The notes under the pieces: model-generated
The model's database searches: none
Seen by the model: only the letters and a program-made list of their open reading frames with translations
What the model was told of the DNA's origin: nothing
Assembly: GCF_902493135.1 (NCBI RefSeq)
Contig: NZ_CABUOD010000006.1
Location: 62,001-126,000, forward strand
Source: an uncultured Parabacteroides sp.
Lineage (GTDB): Bacteria > Bacteroidota > Bacteroidia > Bacteroidales > Tannerellaceae
DNA: 64,000 nucleotides
Direction: 5' to 3'
Shown: piece after piece, positions 43,863 to 53,208 of the stretch
How positions within the stretch are numbered: the first letter of the stretch is position 1
Layout: the number at the start of each line of letters is the position of its first letter
Made by a program: the position numbers and the translations under genes

Positions 43863-44933
43863 ATGGCTAAAGAAATTTATCCTTGTCTTTTGTTATTCAA
43901 TGATTTGCATGTCGGGAAAGAGAATATACCGGAATTTGTCGCGAACTGGAACGAGGCACTATGTATCTGTGAACGGTTAGGAATTACAGAGATAGCCCTG
44001 GGAGGTGATTTGTTTCTTTCGCGTGCCGCCCAGACACTTGATATACTGTTGGCCGTTCACGATGTTTTGCTGGCAACCGCCAAGAAAGGCATCCGAGTTA
44101 CCATTGCCAACGGAAACCATGACAAGGTTGCCCCTGAATCGGAACGGGGTTACTGCCATATCTTCGACCAACATCGAAATGTCGTGGTGGCGAATGATTA
44201 TGTGTCTTTGCCCATTGGTGACGGGCAACACGCTTTGTTGCACCTGATTCCTTATTTTCCGGAAGACGGCAGTTTTACCGAGAAACTTCAAACGGTGAAA
44301 ACACAAGCGCTGGATTCCACAAAACTCAATTTTTTATACTTGCATGAAGGGATAAACGGGGCTTTGTCACAACCCAGCGAAAAAGAACTTCCCGCGAATC
44401 TCTTTGAAGGGTTCGACAAAGTTTTTGTCGCCCATTACCACAACCGTTGTGTTATCCCGGAGACAAACGTAGAATACATCGGCAGTAGCCGCCAACATAA
44501 TTTCGGCGAAGATGAAATGAAAGGTTATACGGTGTTATACAATGACGGAAGCACTGAATTTATCCAGAATAAAATCAATCTCCGGTATAAGGTAATTGAT
44601 GTGGATGCTGACCAAGTGGATATACATCTGACTGATTTACTGGACGAAATGAAAGCAGACGGGCATTACCGCACCAAGGTACGGGTTCACACGACTTCCG
44701 TCCGGGCTTCCTCCATCCCCAAAGAAAAGCTACTCCATGCGGGAGCCTCTAAGGTGGAAATCATCACGGAAGAGACGGAAGCGGCGGACGTATCGGCTTC
44801 CAGCCTTTTTGAAAAGTTCGATACCCATAAAATCAGGGAAACCTACGAGGAGTTTTGCCGGGAAAAGGAAATAGCGGAGGTAGAACTCGGATTGTCTTAT
44901 TTATCTAAAATAGATAGTGTATGTGGAAATTAA
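43863..44933 (+). CDS. Recombination nuclease, Mre11/SbcD-like (T4 gp47 analogue)
   Basis: This calcineurin-like metallophosphoesterase works with the Rad50-like ATPase encoded next to process double-strand ends. Visible metal-binding motifs in order are LLFNDLHVGKENIPEF (D-x-H), IALGGDLFLSR (GD), VTIANGNHDKVAPES (GNHD), LYLHEGINGAL, and VAHYHNRCVIPET (H-x-H). The 356-residue length is right for a phage form. Its end overlaps the next gene's start by 13 bp, so the two subunits are co-translated. The C-terminal ~100 residues look like the capping/dimer part. Confidence 0.9.
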   Translation: MAKEIYPCLLLFNDLHVGKENIPEFVANWNEALCICERLGITEIALGGDLFLSRAAQTLDILLAVHDVLLATAKKGIRVTIANGNHDKVAPESERGYCHIFDQHRNVVVANDYVSLPIGDGQHALLHLIPYFPEDGSFTEKLQTVKTQALDSTKLNFLYLHEGINGALSQPSEKELPANLFEGFDKVFVAHYHNRCVIPETNVEYIGSSRQHNFGEDEMKGYTVLYNDGSTEFIQNKINLRYKVIDVDADQVDIHLTDLLDEMKADGHYRTKVRVHTTSVRASSIPKEKLLHAGASKVEIITEETEAADVSASSLFEKFDTHKIRETYEEFCREKEIAEVELGLSYLSKIDSVCGN

Positions 44934-47239
44934 ATAAAATAGCTGCCCGTAATCTCTGTGCCTTCCGGGAATTGAGTTACGTCCTTCACCAAGGGGTTAC
45001 TACCCTGATTTTCGGGGATAACCGGGACAATGAGAGCCAACGCAGCAACGGATCGGGCAAATCGGCCTTACTGGAATGTATAGCGATTGGTGTTACCGGC
45101 TCCCCGCTGCGAAAAATCAAGAACGAAGAAATCATCAACGATACAGCGGATGAATGTTATGTGATGCTGGAATTCAGTAATACCAGTTGCAATGAAGTTT
45201 TTACCGTGGAACGGGAAATATACCGCAAGGGTGCTTCTCAGGTACATTGTTCTATTGAGCGGGACGGTAAGCCGATAGATACGGACGAGGCTGTACAACA
45301 TTCGGTGGATGCCTATGGAAAATATATTTTGGAAAAACTGGGCATTACCCGTGACGAGCTTTTTAACAATTTCGTGCTCTCGAAACATAAGTATGAGGAT
45401 TTCCTGTCTTGTTCGGATAAGGAGAAGAAAGAAATAATCAACCGTTTCAGTAACGGCATTGTGGTGGACGAGGCTATCGAAAAGGTGTCGGAAGACATTG
45501 CACCGATTGAGACCAGATTGCGGGATGCAGAGTTGGAACTTTCAGGAGTGGACGGGCGTATCGCAATGCTTACCGAGCAGATAGAGAAAGAAGAGAACAA
45601 TAAGAAGGAATGTGCCAGGAGTAAAGCGGAAAGAATAGCAGCCATTGAACAGACTATTACCGGGAAACGGGCATTTATCCGTGAGAAAAAGTCGGAATTG
45701 ACTTCGTTGAGCAATACCAGAACTGATATATTACAGACCGATACTGAAATGCAGGGTTTGGAAAATTCAGACGAACCGTTGGATGATATTCTGGAGCAGG
45801 TGAAAATCATGGTATCGGCTTACGGTACATTGACAGACTGGAATAAGGTCATAGAATCCAAGAAAATACAGTTGTCATCTGTCGAAAAGAACCTTGCGAA
45901 CCACCAGACAAACCAAAAAAATGCGACGGACAAACAAGCCCGCCTAACAGATGCGTACACAGCACTCGAATCGGAATACGCTCTTTTTACAAAACAGTAT
46001 CAAATCCGTAATGAGGCTGTTGAGGAAGAATTGAAATCCCTGGGTATAAAGCTCCATAATTTAAGCCGTACCGGTGAAGAACTTCGTACTAAACGCCGCA
46101 ATTTGTCGTCGGCCGTGGAATCATTGAAAAACAAACTGGCCGGGACGATTACCTGTCCGGCTTGCAAACACCAATTTCTTGTTGCTGACAAGGAGTTTGA
46201 TGTGATTGCCGGGCAACAGGAATTGTCAAAGAAGCAGCATTCGCTTGTCCTGATTGGGAATGAAATAACCGAGGCCGAACAGCATTGTATTACAGTGGAG
46301 AAGAAACAACGCACTATAACTGCCGACCGTCAGGCTATCCGTCAAAAAAATGATGAATGGCAACAACAGTTGTCTACAGCCGGGAAGGATTTGCAGACCG
46401 CCACTTTTGAATTGGAAACAATGTCCCGTAAAGAAAAGCAAATCAGAGAAACAATCATTTCCCTGCAAAAGGATATTGAGGGGGTACGCCGTAAGATTTT
46501 CGATGAAGCCTTCGAACTGATCGATGCGGCTTACCGCACCAATGAACGAAAGAAATTGACTATTAATGACGAGGTTACGGCTGCCGAGTCATCTATTGAG
46601 ACGCTGCGTGCTACCCTTTCTGAAATCAGCAATTCCTCTCCGGACGAAATCATTGAGTCGCTGCGTGCATCATTAAAGAATTACCGGAAGAAATCGGCAG
46701 AGATATTGAACGCCAAAGATAAGATTGAACAGACGTTGAAGCAATTGCAAGAGCAGGAACAACGTTTCAACCAGTTTAAATCGTATCTGGCGAATACGAA
46801 AATAGAAGCTCTTTCAAAAATAACGAATGAGTTTCTGGCAAGTATCGGTAGCGATATACGGATTCAGTTTTCGGGTTACACGGTGTTGAAGACAGGCAAG
46901 TTACGGGAGAAAATTTCGGTGACGTTAGTCCGTGACGGGGTGGATTGCGGCAGCTTCGGCAAGTTCTCGGAGGGGGAAAAAGCAAGAGTGAATTTGTCCT
47001 CCATCCTGGCTATGCAGAAGCTGGTGAACAGTAATTGCGAGGGTGACAAGGGACTGGACCTGTTGGTGCTGGACGAGATACTGGCCGCCGTGGATGAAGA
47101 AGAGAATATGAAGATGTTTGAATCGCTGAACCGGTTGGGTATTACAGCGCTGGTCGTGTCGCACGGGCACGTGAGCGAAGCCTATCCGCATACACTTGTT
47201 ATCCGTAAAGAGCATGGTGAATCAAGGATTGTACAGTAA
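44921..47239 (+). CDS. Rad50/SbcC-like ATPase (T4 gp46 analogue)
   Basis: This SMC-like partner of the nuclease has ATP-binding halves at both ends, joined by long coiled coils with a zinc hook. The Walker A is FGDNRDNESQRSNGSGKSAL at residues 31-50, with an insert between G and SGKS. The coiled coils fill roughly residues 190-620, with the hook CPAC at 412-415. The C-terminal half has FSEGEKARVNLSSI (signature) and LLVLDEILAAVDEEE (Walker B/D-loop). The length of 772 residues fits the phage family. The gene overlaps the resolvase by 26 bp. Confidence 0.92.
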   Translation: MWKLNKIAARNLCAFRELSYVLHQGVTTLIFGDNRDNESQRSNGSGKSALLECIAIGVTGSPLRKIKNEEIINDTADECYVMLEFSNTSCNEVFTVEREIYRKGASQVHCSIERDGKPIDTDEAVQHSVDAYGKYILEKLGITRDELFNNFVLSKHKYEDFLSCSDKEKKEIINRFSNGIVVDEAIEKVSEDIAPIETRLRDAELELSGVDGRIAMLTEQIEKEENNKKECARSKAERIAAIEQTITGKRAFIREKKSELTSLSNTRTDILQTDTEMQGLENSDEPLDDILEQVKIMVSAYGTLTDWNKVIESKKIQLSSVEKNLANHQTNQKNATDKQARLTDAYTALESEYALFTKQYQIRNEAVEEELKSLGIKLHNLSRTGEELRTKRRNLSSAVESLKNKLAGTITCPACKHQFLVADKEFDVIAGQQELSKKQHSLVLIGNEITEAEQHCITVEKKQRTITADRQAIRQKNDEWQQQLSTAGKDLQTATFELETMSRKEKQIRETIISLQKDIEGVRRKIFDEAFELIDAAYRTNERKKLTINDEVTAAESSIETLRATLSEISNSSPDEIIESLRASLKNYRKKSAEILNAKDKIEQTLKQLQEQEQRFNQFKSYLANTKIEALSKITNEFLASIGSDIRIQFSGYTVLKTGKLREKISVTLVRDGVDCGSFGKFSEGEKARVNLSSILAMQKLVNSNCEGDKGLDLLVLDEILAAVDEEENMKMFESLNRLGITALVVSHGHVSEAYPHTLVIRKEHGESRIVQ

Positions 47240-47702
47240 GGGGCCTTTGACACGCGCTGAGGTGCTTGGGTTGGATATAGCCACGATGTGCGGCTATTAT
47301 TCCACCCATGAATGTGGCGCCTGGAATTTCTATGAATCAAAGGCTCGCAATGACAATAAGCAGCATAAGGCGTTCCGTGACACGCTGATCGGGTTTATCC
47401 GGCAGCATGGCATCCGTCAGGTGGTTGCAGAAGATATTAACGTGAACAATCATTTCACGGATATGCGCAAGTTGGCGGAGTTTCGGGGGATTCTACTGGA
47501 GGTGTGCGACGAGCTAAATTTGCCTGAACCGGCATTTGTGAACGTGGCTACGGTGAAGAAGTTTGCCACGGGCAACGGGCGGGCGACGAAGGTTGATATG
47601 ATTAACGCCTGTGTCGCTAAGTATGGCTACCGTCCCCGGACGGACGACGAGGCGGACGCTTTCTGGATTTATACCTACTACTGTCATAAATACCGGATAT
47701 GA
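47214..47702 (+). CDS. RuvC-like Holliday junction resolvase
   Basis: This is a RuvC-fold nuclease that resolves recombination or packaging junctions. The catalytic acidic residues are visible in LGLDIATMCGY (first Asp), VVAEDINVNNHFT (second), and TDDEADAFWIYTYY (last pair). KKFATGNGRATKVDMINA, before them, is the usual basic DNA-contact helix. The frame has a TTG at 47196, but the ATG at 47214 gives the better start at 162 residues. The start overlaps the gp46-like gene (26 bp), joining nuclease, ATPase and resolvase in one recombination unit. An AT-rich inverted repeat follows the stop. Confidence 0.82.
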   Translation: MVNQGLYSKGPLTRAEVLGLDIATMCGYYSTHECGAWNFYESKARNDNKQHKAFRDTLIGFIRQHGIRQVVAEDINVNNHFTDMRKLAEFRGILLEVCDELNLPEPAFVNVATVKKFATGNGRATKVDMINACVAKYGYRPRTDDEADAFWIYTYYCHKYRI

Positions 47703-47710
47703 CACACATG

Positions 47711-47760
47711 CAATATTGTATTGTTTTACCCTGACAAACGGATGAAATAATACAATATTG
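47711..47760. repeat. 12-bp inverted repeat before the sigma factor gene
   Basis: CAATATTGTATT at 47711-47722 is perfectly complementary to AATACAATATTG at 47749-47760, separated by 26 nt, eight bases after the resolvase stop. A regulator-binding dyad or a weak terminator are the main possibilities. The remaining ~90 bp (47761-47851) shows no clear TAnnTTTG box. Confidence 0.6.
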
Positions 47761-47851
47761 AAATAAAAATGAATTTTTAAGATTATGAATTGACGCTAAT
47801 TAGCTGACAGATTGAGACGAAGTTTAAGTTCAATTTCATGTTGGCAAGAGC

Positions 47852-48460
47852 GTGAAAAAACAGACTTTACCATCCGAACGTGATTTAGATCCGGAGTCGG
47901 TGAAACGACGGACGGAACTATTCACCCGATATATTTTACCGCATAAGCGATTAATATATAGTATTTGTATCAAGTTTACTTTTGAGGAGTGTGACATAGA
48001 AGATAATTACAGCGAGGTGCTGGTGAATTTTTACCGGTACATCGAAACTTATAATCCGGAGCGGCCATTGAAAAGCTGGATTTACGCGGTGGCTCAACGC
48101 CACGTGTATGATTTGAATAAGCGGAATACGGGTTTGAAGGCAAGCGATAACGTGGATGTATCGGATTTGCCGGATTTGAACGAGGGAGACCAGGTGAGTT
48201 GTAATTGTATGGGCATGGATAATTATGAGCAGTATTACAACGATGATATTCTGGAAGCACTGGATCAATTGACCCCTATTCATAAGGAGGCTTTGCTGCT
48301 GCAACAGGCCGGATATAAGATGGAGGAAATCGTGGAGATTTCTTTCCAGAACGGGAATTTGAAGACTAAGAATATGGATACGATTAAGAGCCGTATTTTC
48401 TTAGCGAAGAAGCAAATGAGGAGTTTACTAACCCGTGACGGTCATGCAAAGCAACAGTAA
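47852..48460 (+). CDS. RNA polymerase sigma-70 family factor (ECF-like)
   Basis: The phage probably uses it to redirect host RNA polymerase to its own promoters. Residues ~20-95 fit region 2: a helix around HKRLIYSICIKFTFEEC followed by FYRYIETYNPERPLKSWIYA and VAQRHVYDLNKRN. A linker with VSCNCMGMDNYEQYYNDD follows, then region 4 (about 140-195): ILEALDQLTPIHKEALLLQQ and IKSRIFLAKKQMRSL. At 202 residues it has the two-domain size of the ECF group. The start is GTG at 47852, because the nearby ATG at 47838 is in another frame. Its targets in this genome are unknown. Confidence 0.78.
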   Translation: MKKQTLPSERDLDPESVKRRTELFTRYILPHKRLIYSICIKFTFEECDIEDNYSEVLVNFYRYIETYNPERPLKSWIYAVAQRHVYDLNKRNTGLKASDNVDVSDLPDLNEGDQVSCNCMGMDNYEQYYNDDILEALDQLTPIHKEALLLQQAGYKMEEIVEISFQNGNLKTKNMDTIKSRIFLAKKQMRSLLTRDGHAKQQ

Positions 48461-49058
48461 ATTAATGAGCCGTTTGTTTACGGTGTTGATGCGCCGCACG
48501 GTGTTGCCGGGGTTTGTTTTTCCGGGCGGTAAGGTTGCGGAACGACGGGTTGATGCTTGTTTAGAGTATCTATCGCTTACGTTTGGAACGGTGGGGCTGG
48601 AACGCATTGTAGATTTTTGTATTTGCCAGGTGTACGCTGTTTCAAGGTTTACACCGGACTATTTGTTGAAATGGAAGTTGAGCCATTCTTTCGGGGAACG
48701 TGCGTGTGTGCGTTTTGTCACCCGTAAGCCCGGACAGAAGTATTATGAAGACCGATGGCTGAAAGAGCACAGCCTTACGCGTGAGTATTTGCTGGGACTT
48801 ATCGAAGACCGGCAGGTGCATCCTTATTACCGCTTTATCAATCCTACCTGGGAAGAGCATACGAAACGGCGTGCCGTATCGACGGAAGCCGGTTATTATA
48901 TCTGTGCCGCTTCGACATTGCTTTGGACGCCTTTTTCTGTTGCCTGCCGGATGTGCCGTTTTTCGGATGCCTGCCAAAATAGAACCCGGCATTTGTACCC
49001 GGAGCTTTACCGTATCCGGGCAGCCGAATATCAAGCAAAGGAGGACGGGAATGAGTAA
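48444..49058 (+). CDS. Cysteine-cluster protein of unknown function (204 aa)
   Basis: No family is recognised. The end of the protein has YYICAAS followed by VACRMCRFSDACQNRTR (C-x2-C-x5-C), suggesting a metal or Fe-S site, while the first half is a basic alpha/beta domain (MSRLFTVLMRRTVLPGFVF; ERIVDFCICQVYAVSRFTPD). It lies between the sigma factor and the helicase. The frame opens with GTG at 48435. The ATG at 48444 was taken, although an ATG at 48465 just after the sigma stop is also possible. Its end overlaps the helicase start by 8 bp. Confidence 0.6.
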   Translation: MQSNSKLMSRLFTVLMRRTVLPGFVFPGGKVAERRVDACLEYLSLTFGTVGLERIVDFCICQVYAVSRFTPDYLLKWKLSHSFGERACVRFVTRKPGQKYYEDRWLKEHSLTREYLLGLIEDRQVHPYYRFINPTWEEHTKRRAVSTEAGYYICAASTLLWTPFSVACRMCRFSDACQNRTRHLYPELYRIRAAEYQAKEDGNE

Positions 49059-50409
49059 GACGAAAAGTAATCCGTTGAGCGTTGAGTTTCTGTATGAGCT
49101 ATACTCAACCGCCATGTTGCATGAATCGGTGTGCGGCGTGCTGGTGCAATATATGGAGAAAGAGTATCTGCCGGACCGTTCTTTCCAGCGTATTCAAGAA
49201 GTGTTGGCGAACCATTTCCGCAATTACAATATGCCGCCCTCCTATGCGATTTTGTCGCAGGCTTTCCATGAGGATTACGATGCGATAGAGCTAATCAATA
49301 CTTTTCAGGAGTATGAAGCGGATGCCAACCCGGAAGTGGTGCTCGACATGCTGGAAACTTATATAAAAGGTGTCCGGTTGCAATCGGTGTACAACGAGGT
49401 AGGCAAGTTGTATAACCAAAGCAAGCAGGACAAGGCAGAGGCATTATTAAGGGAATATGCAGAATGGTTGTCGGGGTTTACGCTGAAATCCTCGGCATTT
49501 GTGGATGTGGGTAAAACTTTTGTAGCCCGTTTCCGTCAGAACCAGGCCCGTGAGATGGAGGAACAGCAATCGGCTTTGCCCCAAGTTACCCGGTTTTATA
49601 TCCCTTACGTGGATGCCCTGAATGCCGGACGAAATTTGCGGGGACAGCTTACGTGCTTCTTAGCTTCAACGGGCGTGGGAAAATCGCATATCGTGAAGTA
49701 TATCGGCACCCGTGCTAATGTGGATGACGGATTGCATGTACTTCATTTCCAACTCGAAGGTTCGGAAGAGGAAGCGCTCAATGCCTATTCTGGAAGCCTG
49801 ATAGCCAAAAATGCTTATTACTTTGAGCGGGGAAAAATTTCAGAGACCGAGATGCGGCGCTATGAAAAGATGGTCGAGGCATTGAGCGGCAGCATAACGG
49901 TGCGTTGCTTTCCCCGGTTCAATGCCAGGGTTTCAACGCTGGATATAAAAAACGGTATTGTGGAGTACCGGAAGAAGACCGGGCACTCTCCGGACGTGGT
50001 GATTATTGACAGCATGGATTTGCTGACGGATGCCAGCCGCCGGGTTTGGAATGCCGAATATGAACGGAGTAAACGGATTGCCGTTGCGAATGATTTGAAG
50101 GACCTCGCGGCAGACGAAAAAGTATGGATGATTGTGACCTATCAAGCTACTATTGAGAACCGGGACTGGTTAAATGACGAAAAAAACGTGCTGACTGAAT
50201 ACAATTGCAGCGAGGCCAAAGGTTTGTCCCGTCCCTGCACCCATTTGATTAGTCTGAACCAGTCGTCTGCAGAACGGAACGAGGATGTGATGCGGTTACA
50301 TATTGCCAAATCCCGTTTTTTCAAAAAGGGAGATACGATTAAGATTGCTACGAATTACGACGATGAGGTATTTTTCGATGCCCAGCGTAGTTTAACCTTA
50401 AACCGCTGA
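49051..50409 (+). CDS. Replicative DNA helicase, DnaB/gp41-like
   Basis: This 452-residue hexameric-type helicase is the phage replicative helicase by context. The Walker A motif LASTGVGKSHIVK is at 204-216, the Walker B region DVVIIDSMDLL near 328, and the later KGLSRPCTHLISLNQS and LHIAKSRFFKKGD fit the sensor and arginine-finger region. The N-terminal ~150 residues are helical and may bind primase. A strong, rare Shine-Dalgarno (AAGGAGG at 49038-49044) lies 7 bp before this ATG, deciding the start. An upstream in-frame ATG at 48781 lies in the preceding gene. Confidence 0.85.
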   Translation: MSKTKSNPLSVEFLYELYSTAMLHESVCGVLVQYMEKEYLPDRSFQRIQEVLANHFRNYNMPPSYAILSQAFHEDYDAIELINTFQEYEADANPEVVLDMLETYIKGVRLQSVYNEVGKLYNQSKQDKAEALLREYAEWLSGFTLKSSAFVDVGKTFVARFRQNQAREMEEQQSALPQVTRFYIPYVDALNAGRNLRGQLTCFLASTGVGKSHIVKYIGTRANVDDGLHVLHFQLEGSEEEALNAYSGSLIAKNAYYFERGKISETEMRRYEKMVEALSGSITVRCFPRFNARVSTLDIKNGIVEYRKKTGHSPDVVIIDSMDLLTDASRRVWNAEYERSKRIAVANDLKDLAADEKVWMIVTYQATIENRDWLNDEKNVLTEYNCSEAKGLSRPCTHLISLNQSSAERNEDVMRLHIAKSRFFKKGDTIKIATNYDDEVFFDAQRSLTLNR

Positions 50410-50413
50410 CGAC

Positions 50414-51448
50414 ATGGCACTATCGAGACAAGAAACCGATTTCCTGGTTGAAGAGATAAGCCGCCATCTGGGAGCCAAACGGGACGGTGCGGGTAAAAAC
50501 CTGATAGCCCGCTGTCCGTATTGCGGGAAAGAAGGCAAGTTCGGCGTGTATATCGGCAAAGAGACACTACGCAAGAAGCCTTTTATGAGCCACTGTTTCA
50601 GTTGCGGGCGTTCGACACAGACACTCGAAAAGTTGCTGGAAGAAATCGGGCGTCCGGATTTGATGGTGACACCGACGGCAGACCTGACCACTCCGCTCGA
50701 CACGAACCTGTTGTTTCCGCTCGATATGGAGGAAGAGGTAGATGATACACTGGGGATTGTGGAATTGCCGGACTTTTATACACGGGTGTACACGCATCCT
50801 TATCTGAAATCGAGAGGGTTCTGTTATGACGATTACGATTATTTTGAAGTCGGTACGACGGGAAAACTAAATTTCCGGTTTACTGATTACGTGATATTCC
50901 CGGTTATTGACAGTGGCGATGTTGTGGGTTATGTTGCCCGCCATGTCTGGCCGAAAGATGAAATCGATATTTATAACCGGAAAGCTAAACGTCGGGGCGA
51001 GTACCCGATCCGGCGGTTCAATAATTCCACGGAGAATGATTTTGTCCGGTTGCTTTATAACTACGATTCGATTATTGAAAATGAAACCGATACGGTGATT
51101 ATCGTGGAGGGTATTTTCGATGTGGTTGCCCTGGTGCGTAAACTGGATTTATATGACAATTCCCCTATTGCCGTGGTTGCCACTTTCGGAAAGAAGATTT
51201 CCCTTACCCAAATTTATAAGTTGCAAGTGAAAGGTGTCCGCACGGTGGTCATCGGCTATGACGGGGATGCAGTTGCGGCCATCAAACAGACCGCTACGGA
51301 ATTAGCGCCCTATTTTGAGGTGTTTGTAGCTGATATTCCCAACCCGGAGAAGGATTGGCAAGACCTTTCTTTTGAAGAGATATTCGAGATTTTTGCGGAG
51401 AGGTTGAAAACACCTATTGAATATAAATTATCCAAATTACAAGAATAA
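50414..51448 (+). CDS. DNA primase (zinc-ribbon plus Toprim)
   Basis: Makes RNA primers. The zinc ribbon has CPYC at 34-37 and CFSC at 61-64. The catalytic Toprim domain is seen in TVIIVEGIFDVVALV (conserved Glu) and VVIGYDGDAVAAIKQ (D-x-D), near residues 230 and 280, with a basic RNAP-like segment before it (YIVFPVIDSGDVVGYVARH type). The length of 344 residues is short for DnaG, which lacks here the C-terminal helicase-binding domain or carries a reduced one. It follows the helicase by 4 bp. Its stop overlaps the polymerase start (TAATG). Confidence 0.88.
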   Translation: MALSRQETDFLVEEISRHLGAKRDGAGKNLIARCPYCGKEGKFGVYIGKETLRKKPFMSHCFSCGRSTQTLEKLLEEIGRPDLMVTPTADLTTPLDTNLLFPLDMEEEVDDTLGIVELPDFYTRVYTHPYLKSRGFCYDDYDYFEVGTTGKLNFRFTDYVIFPVIDSGDVVGYVARHVWPKDEIDIYNRKAKRRGEYPIRRFNNSTENDFVRLLYNYDSIIENETDTVIIVEGIFDVVALVRKLDLYDNSPIAVVATFGKKISLTQIYKLQVKGVRTVVIGYDGDAVAAIKQTATELAPYFEVFVADIPNPEKDWQDLSFEEIFEIFAERLKTPIEYKLSKLQE

Positions 51449-53208
51449 TGGAAAAATTAACAGCATGGCTGGATGCTAACCGAATAGCGTACCGGCAAAT
51501 AGATGACGAGGTGGTTGAGATAGAAGATTTCGGGAAGGTGTTTTTAGCAGACCTTTCGGGAGTGAGTTCTATATTCAAGGGCGACGAGGGGAACATCCGT
51601 TTTAATTTAATGGAGAACCCGGACGTACTGATGGAAGAAGACATTTTTTATGCAGCCTTTGCTTTTGGCAAGAACTGGTACTATTTCGATTTGCGGGAGG
51701 AGTTTCGTTTCAACCTACTGAAATATGTAGGTAAACGTCAGCCTACCCGGTTGAACATACCGTATGTCAATCTGGGGGTGCATACCGGTTACGAGTTGTT
51801 GAACGGTTCTGGTGAACTGGCAGACTGGGTACGTAAAGCGAAATATCTCGGTCATACGGCTATCGGTATCTGCGATTACAACACGATGGGCGCCACGTTG
51901 AATTTGCAGAAAGAGTGTTCCGCAGCCGGATTGAAACCTATTTTCGGATATTCGTTCCGGCTTCGCCACGGGGATGAAACGGTTGATATGAAGTTATATT
52001 GTCAAAGCAAGGAAGGACTTCGTAACTTGCTACGGATTCAAAAAGCGATAATGGTGGATAGTGAAGAGCATACGCTGACGCTCCGACAACTTACCGACCA
52101 TGCCGGGGGAAATGTGCTGGTGTTCGGGAAATGTTCGGGGGACTGGCTGAGAAAGAATCCGGATGTCGTTCGGAAACTGAAAACAGCTATGGGGAAAGAG
52201 GAAGGTTGCAGTGGGAAACTTTATTTCCAGGTTGACCTGACGGAGTACAAGGCGGAACGCATTGATGTGGAAGTATTAAAATCGGTAGCTTGTTATTTTG
52301 AAAATTTTGCTGATCCGTTCACCTTTTCATTCGAGATAGAACCTATACTAATATGTGACAATTACTATCTGGACGGGGATGATGCCCGAAATAAGATTGT
52401 TCTGAACAAAATAGCTACCGGTGCGGCGCATGAGCAGAGCGACGAACAGTTCTTTAAGGATATAGACGAACATTTTTCAGTGATTGAGCCGTTGTTCGAT
52501 AGTGAGAAATGGAATGTAAAAGCCTTGTTTGAACGGATGTGCCGGAATACGGTTGAGATTGCAGAAGGAGCTGATGCGGGATATGAGACTGATCGGAATT
52601 TTATGCCGAGGTATGATATGACAGCCGAGGAAAAAACGAAATACGGCGACCGGCACAGCATGTTTCTATCCTTATTGGAAGAAGGCTTTCAGCGGTTAGT
52701 CCCGAAAGGCGAAGAAGCCGTTTACCGGAAACGGTTGGAGCATGAGATTTACATTTTGGAATCGACCGATAATGTGGATTACATGCTGGTCCAGTACGAC
52801 ACGGTAAACTGGGCCCGGAGTAATGGCATCCTTGTCGGCTGCGGGCGTGGTTCTGCGGGAGGATGCCTGGCTCTTTACCTGATGGGGATAACCCTGATAG
52901 ACCCTATCAAGTATGACTTGCTTTTTGAGCGTTTCCTGCTTCCCGAACGTGCCGGGCTTTATCCTGCCCAAGCGACACTACTCGCCGGAGAATTGCAGTC
53001 GGAGGAATATGTGGAGTTTGAACTGGAAAACGGTAAAACCGTGCGTTTCGACCGGGATGCGCAATTGCTTGTCGTGCGGGATGAAGAAGAGATGATAGTA
53101 TATGCCGATGAATTGAAAGATGGTGACGATGTAGTGTTCGACCATAAAGATTATTTGTGGACGATTAACTATATAAACCATGTTCCATCCGACCGAGATA
53201 GACAATAA
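51448..53208 (+). CDS. DNA polymerase III alpha, N-terminal fragment (split)
   Basis: This 586-residue protein carries the N-terminal part of a C-family replicative polymerase. Residues ~100-175 match the PHP domain in degenerate form: VNLGVHTGYELLNGSG, then AIGICDYNTMGA and LKPIFGYSF, with metal ligands missing as in E. coli. GRGSAGG at 466-472 and YDLLFERFLLPERAGL at 489-504 are the phosphate-binding and palm entry motifs. The catalytic DxD is absent, as it lies in the other fragment. After residue 504 comes a beta-rich block to 586 that resembles Hint-domain parts. The end overlaps the methyltransferase by 29 bp. The two halves must associate or be joined. Confidence 0.9.
   Translation: MEKLTAWLDANRIAYRQIDDEVVEIEDFGKVFLADLSGVSSIFKGDEGNIRFNLMENPDVLMEEDIFYAAFAFGKNWYYFDLREEFRFNLLKYVGKRQPTRLNIPYVNLGVHTGYELLNGSGELADWVRKAKYLGHTAIGICDYNTMGATLNLQKECSAAGLKPIFGYSFRLRHGDETVDMKLYCQSKEGLRNLLRIQKAIMVDSEEHTLTLRQLTDHAGGNVLVFGKCSGDWLRKNPDVVRKLKTAMGKEEGCSGKLYFQVDLTEYKAERIDVEVLKSVACYFENFADPFTFSFEIEPILICDNYYLDGDDARNKIVLNKIATGAAHEQSDEQFFKDIDEHFSVIEPLFDSEKWNVKALFERMCRNTVEIAEGADAGYETDRNFMPRYDMTAEEKTKYGDRHSMFLSLLEEGFQRLVPKGEEAVYRKRLEHEIYILESTDNVDYMLVQYDTVNWARSNGILVGCGRGSAGGCLALYLMGITLIDPIKYDLLFERFLLPERAGLYPAQATLLAGELQSEEYVEFELENGKTVRFDRDAQLLVVRDEEEMIVYADELKDGDDVVFDHKDYLWTINYINHVPSDRDRQ
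53173..53183 (+). repeat. 11-bp near-direct repeat, left of the methyltransferase
   Basis: ATAAACCATGT here and ATAAAGCATGT at 53938-53948 differ at one base. Both are read in the same polymerase frame (I-N-H-V and I-K-H-V), and they are 765 bp (255 codons) apart. The methyltransferase ATG lies inside the left copy. Confidence 0.8.

Noticed and set aside
53180..53208. Sequencing error making the polymerase appear split
   Set aside because: The intervening sequence is a full methyltransferase with all motifs, and overlapping start/stop arrangements are typical. A single-base error could not create this layout.
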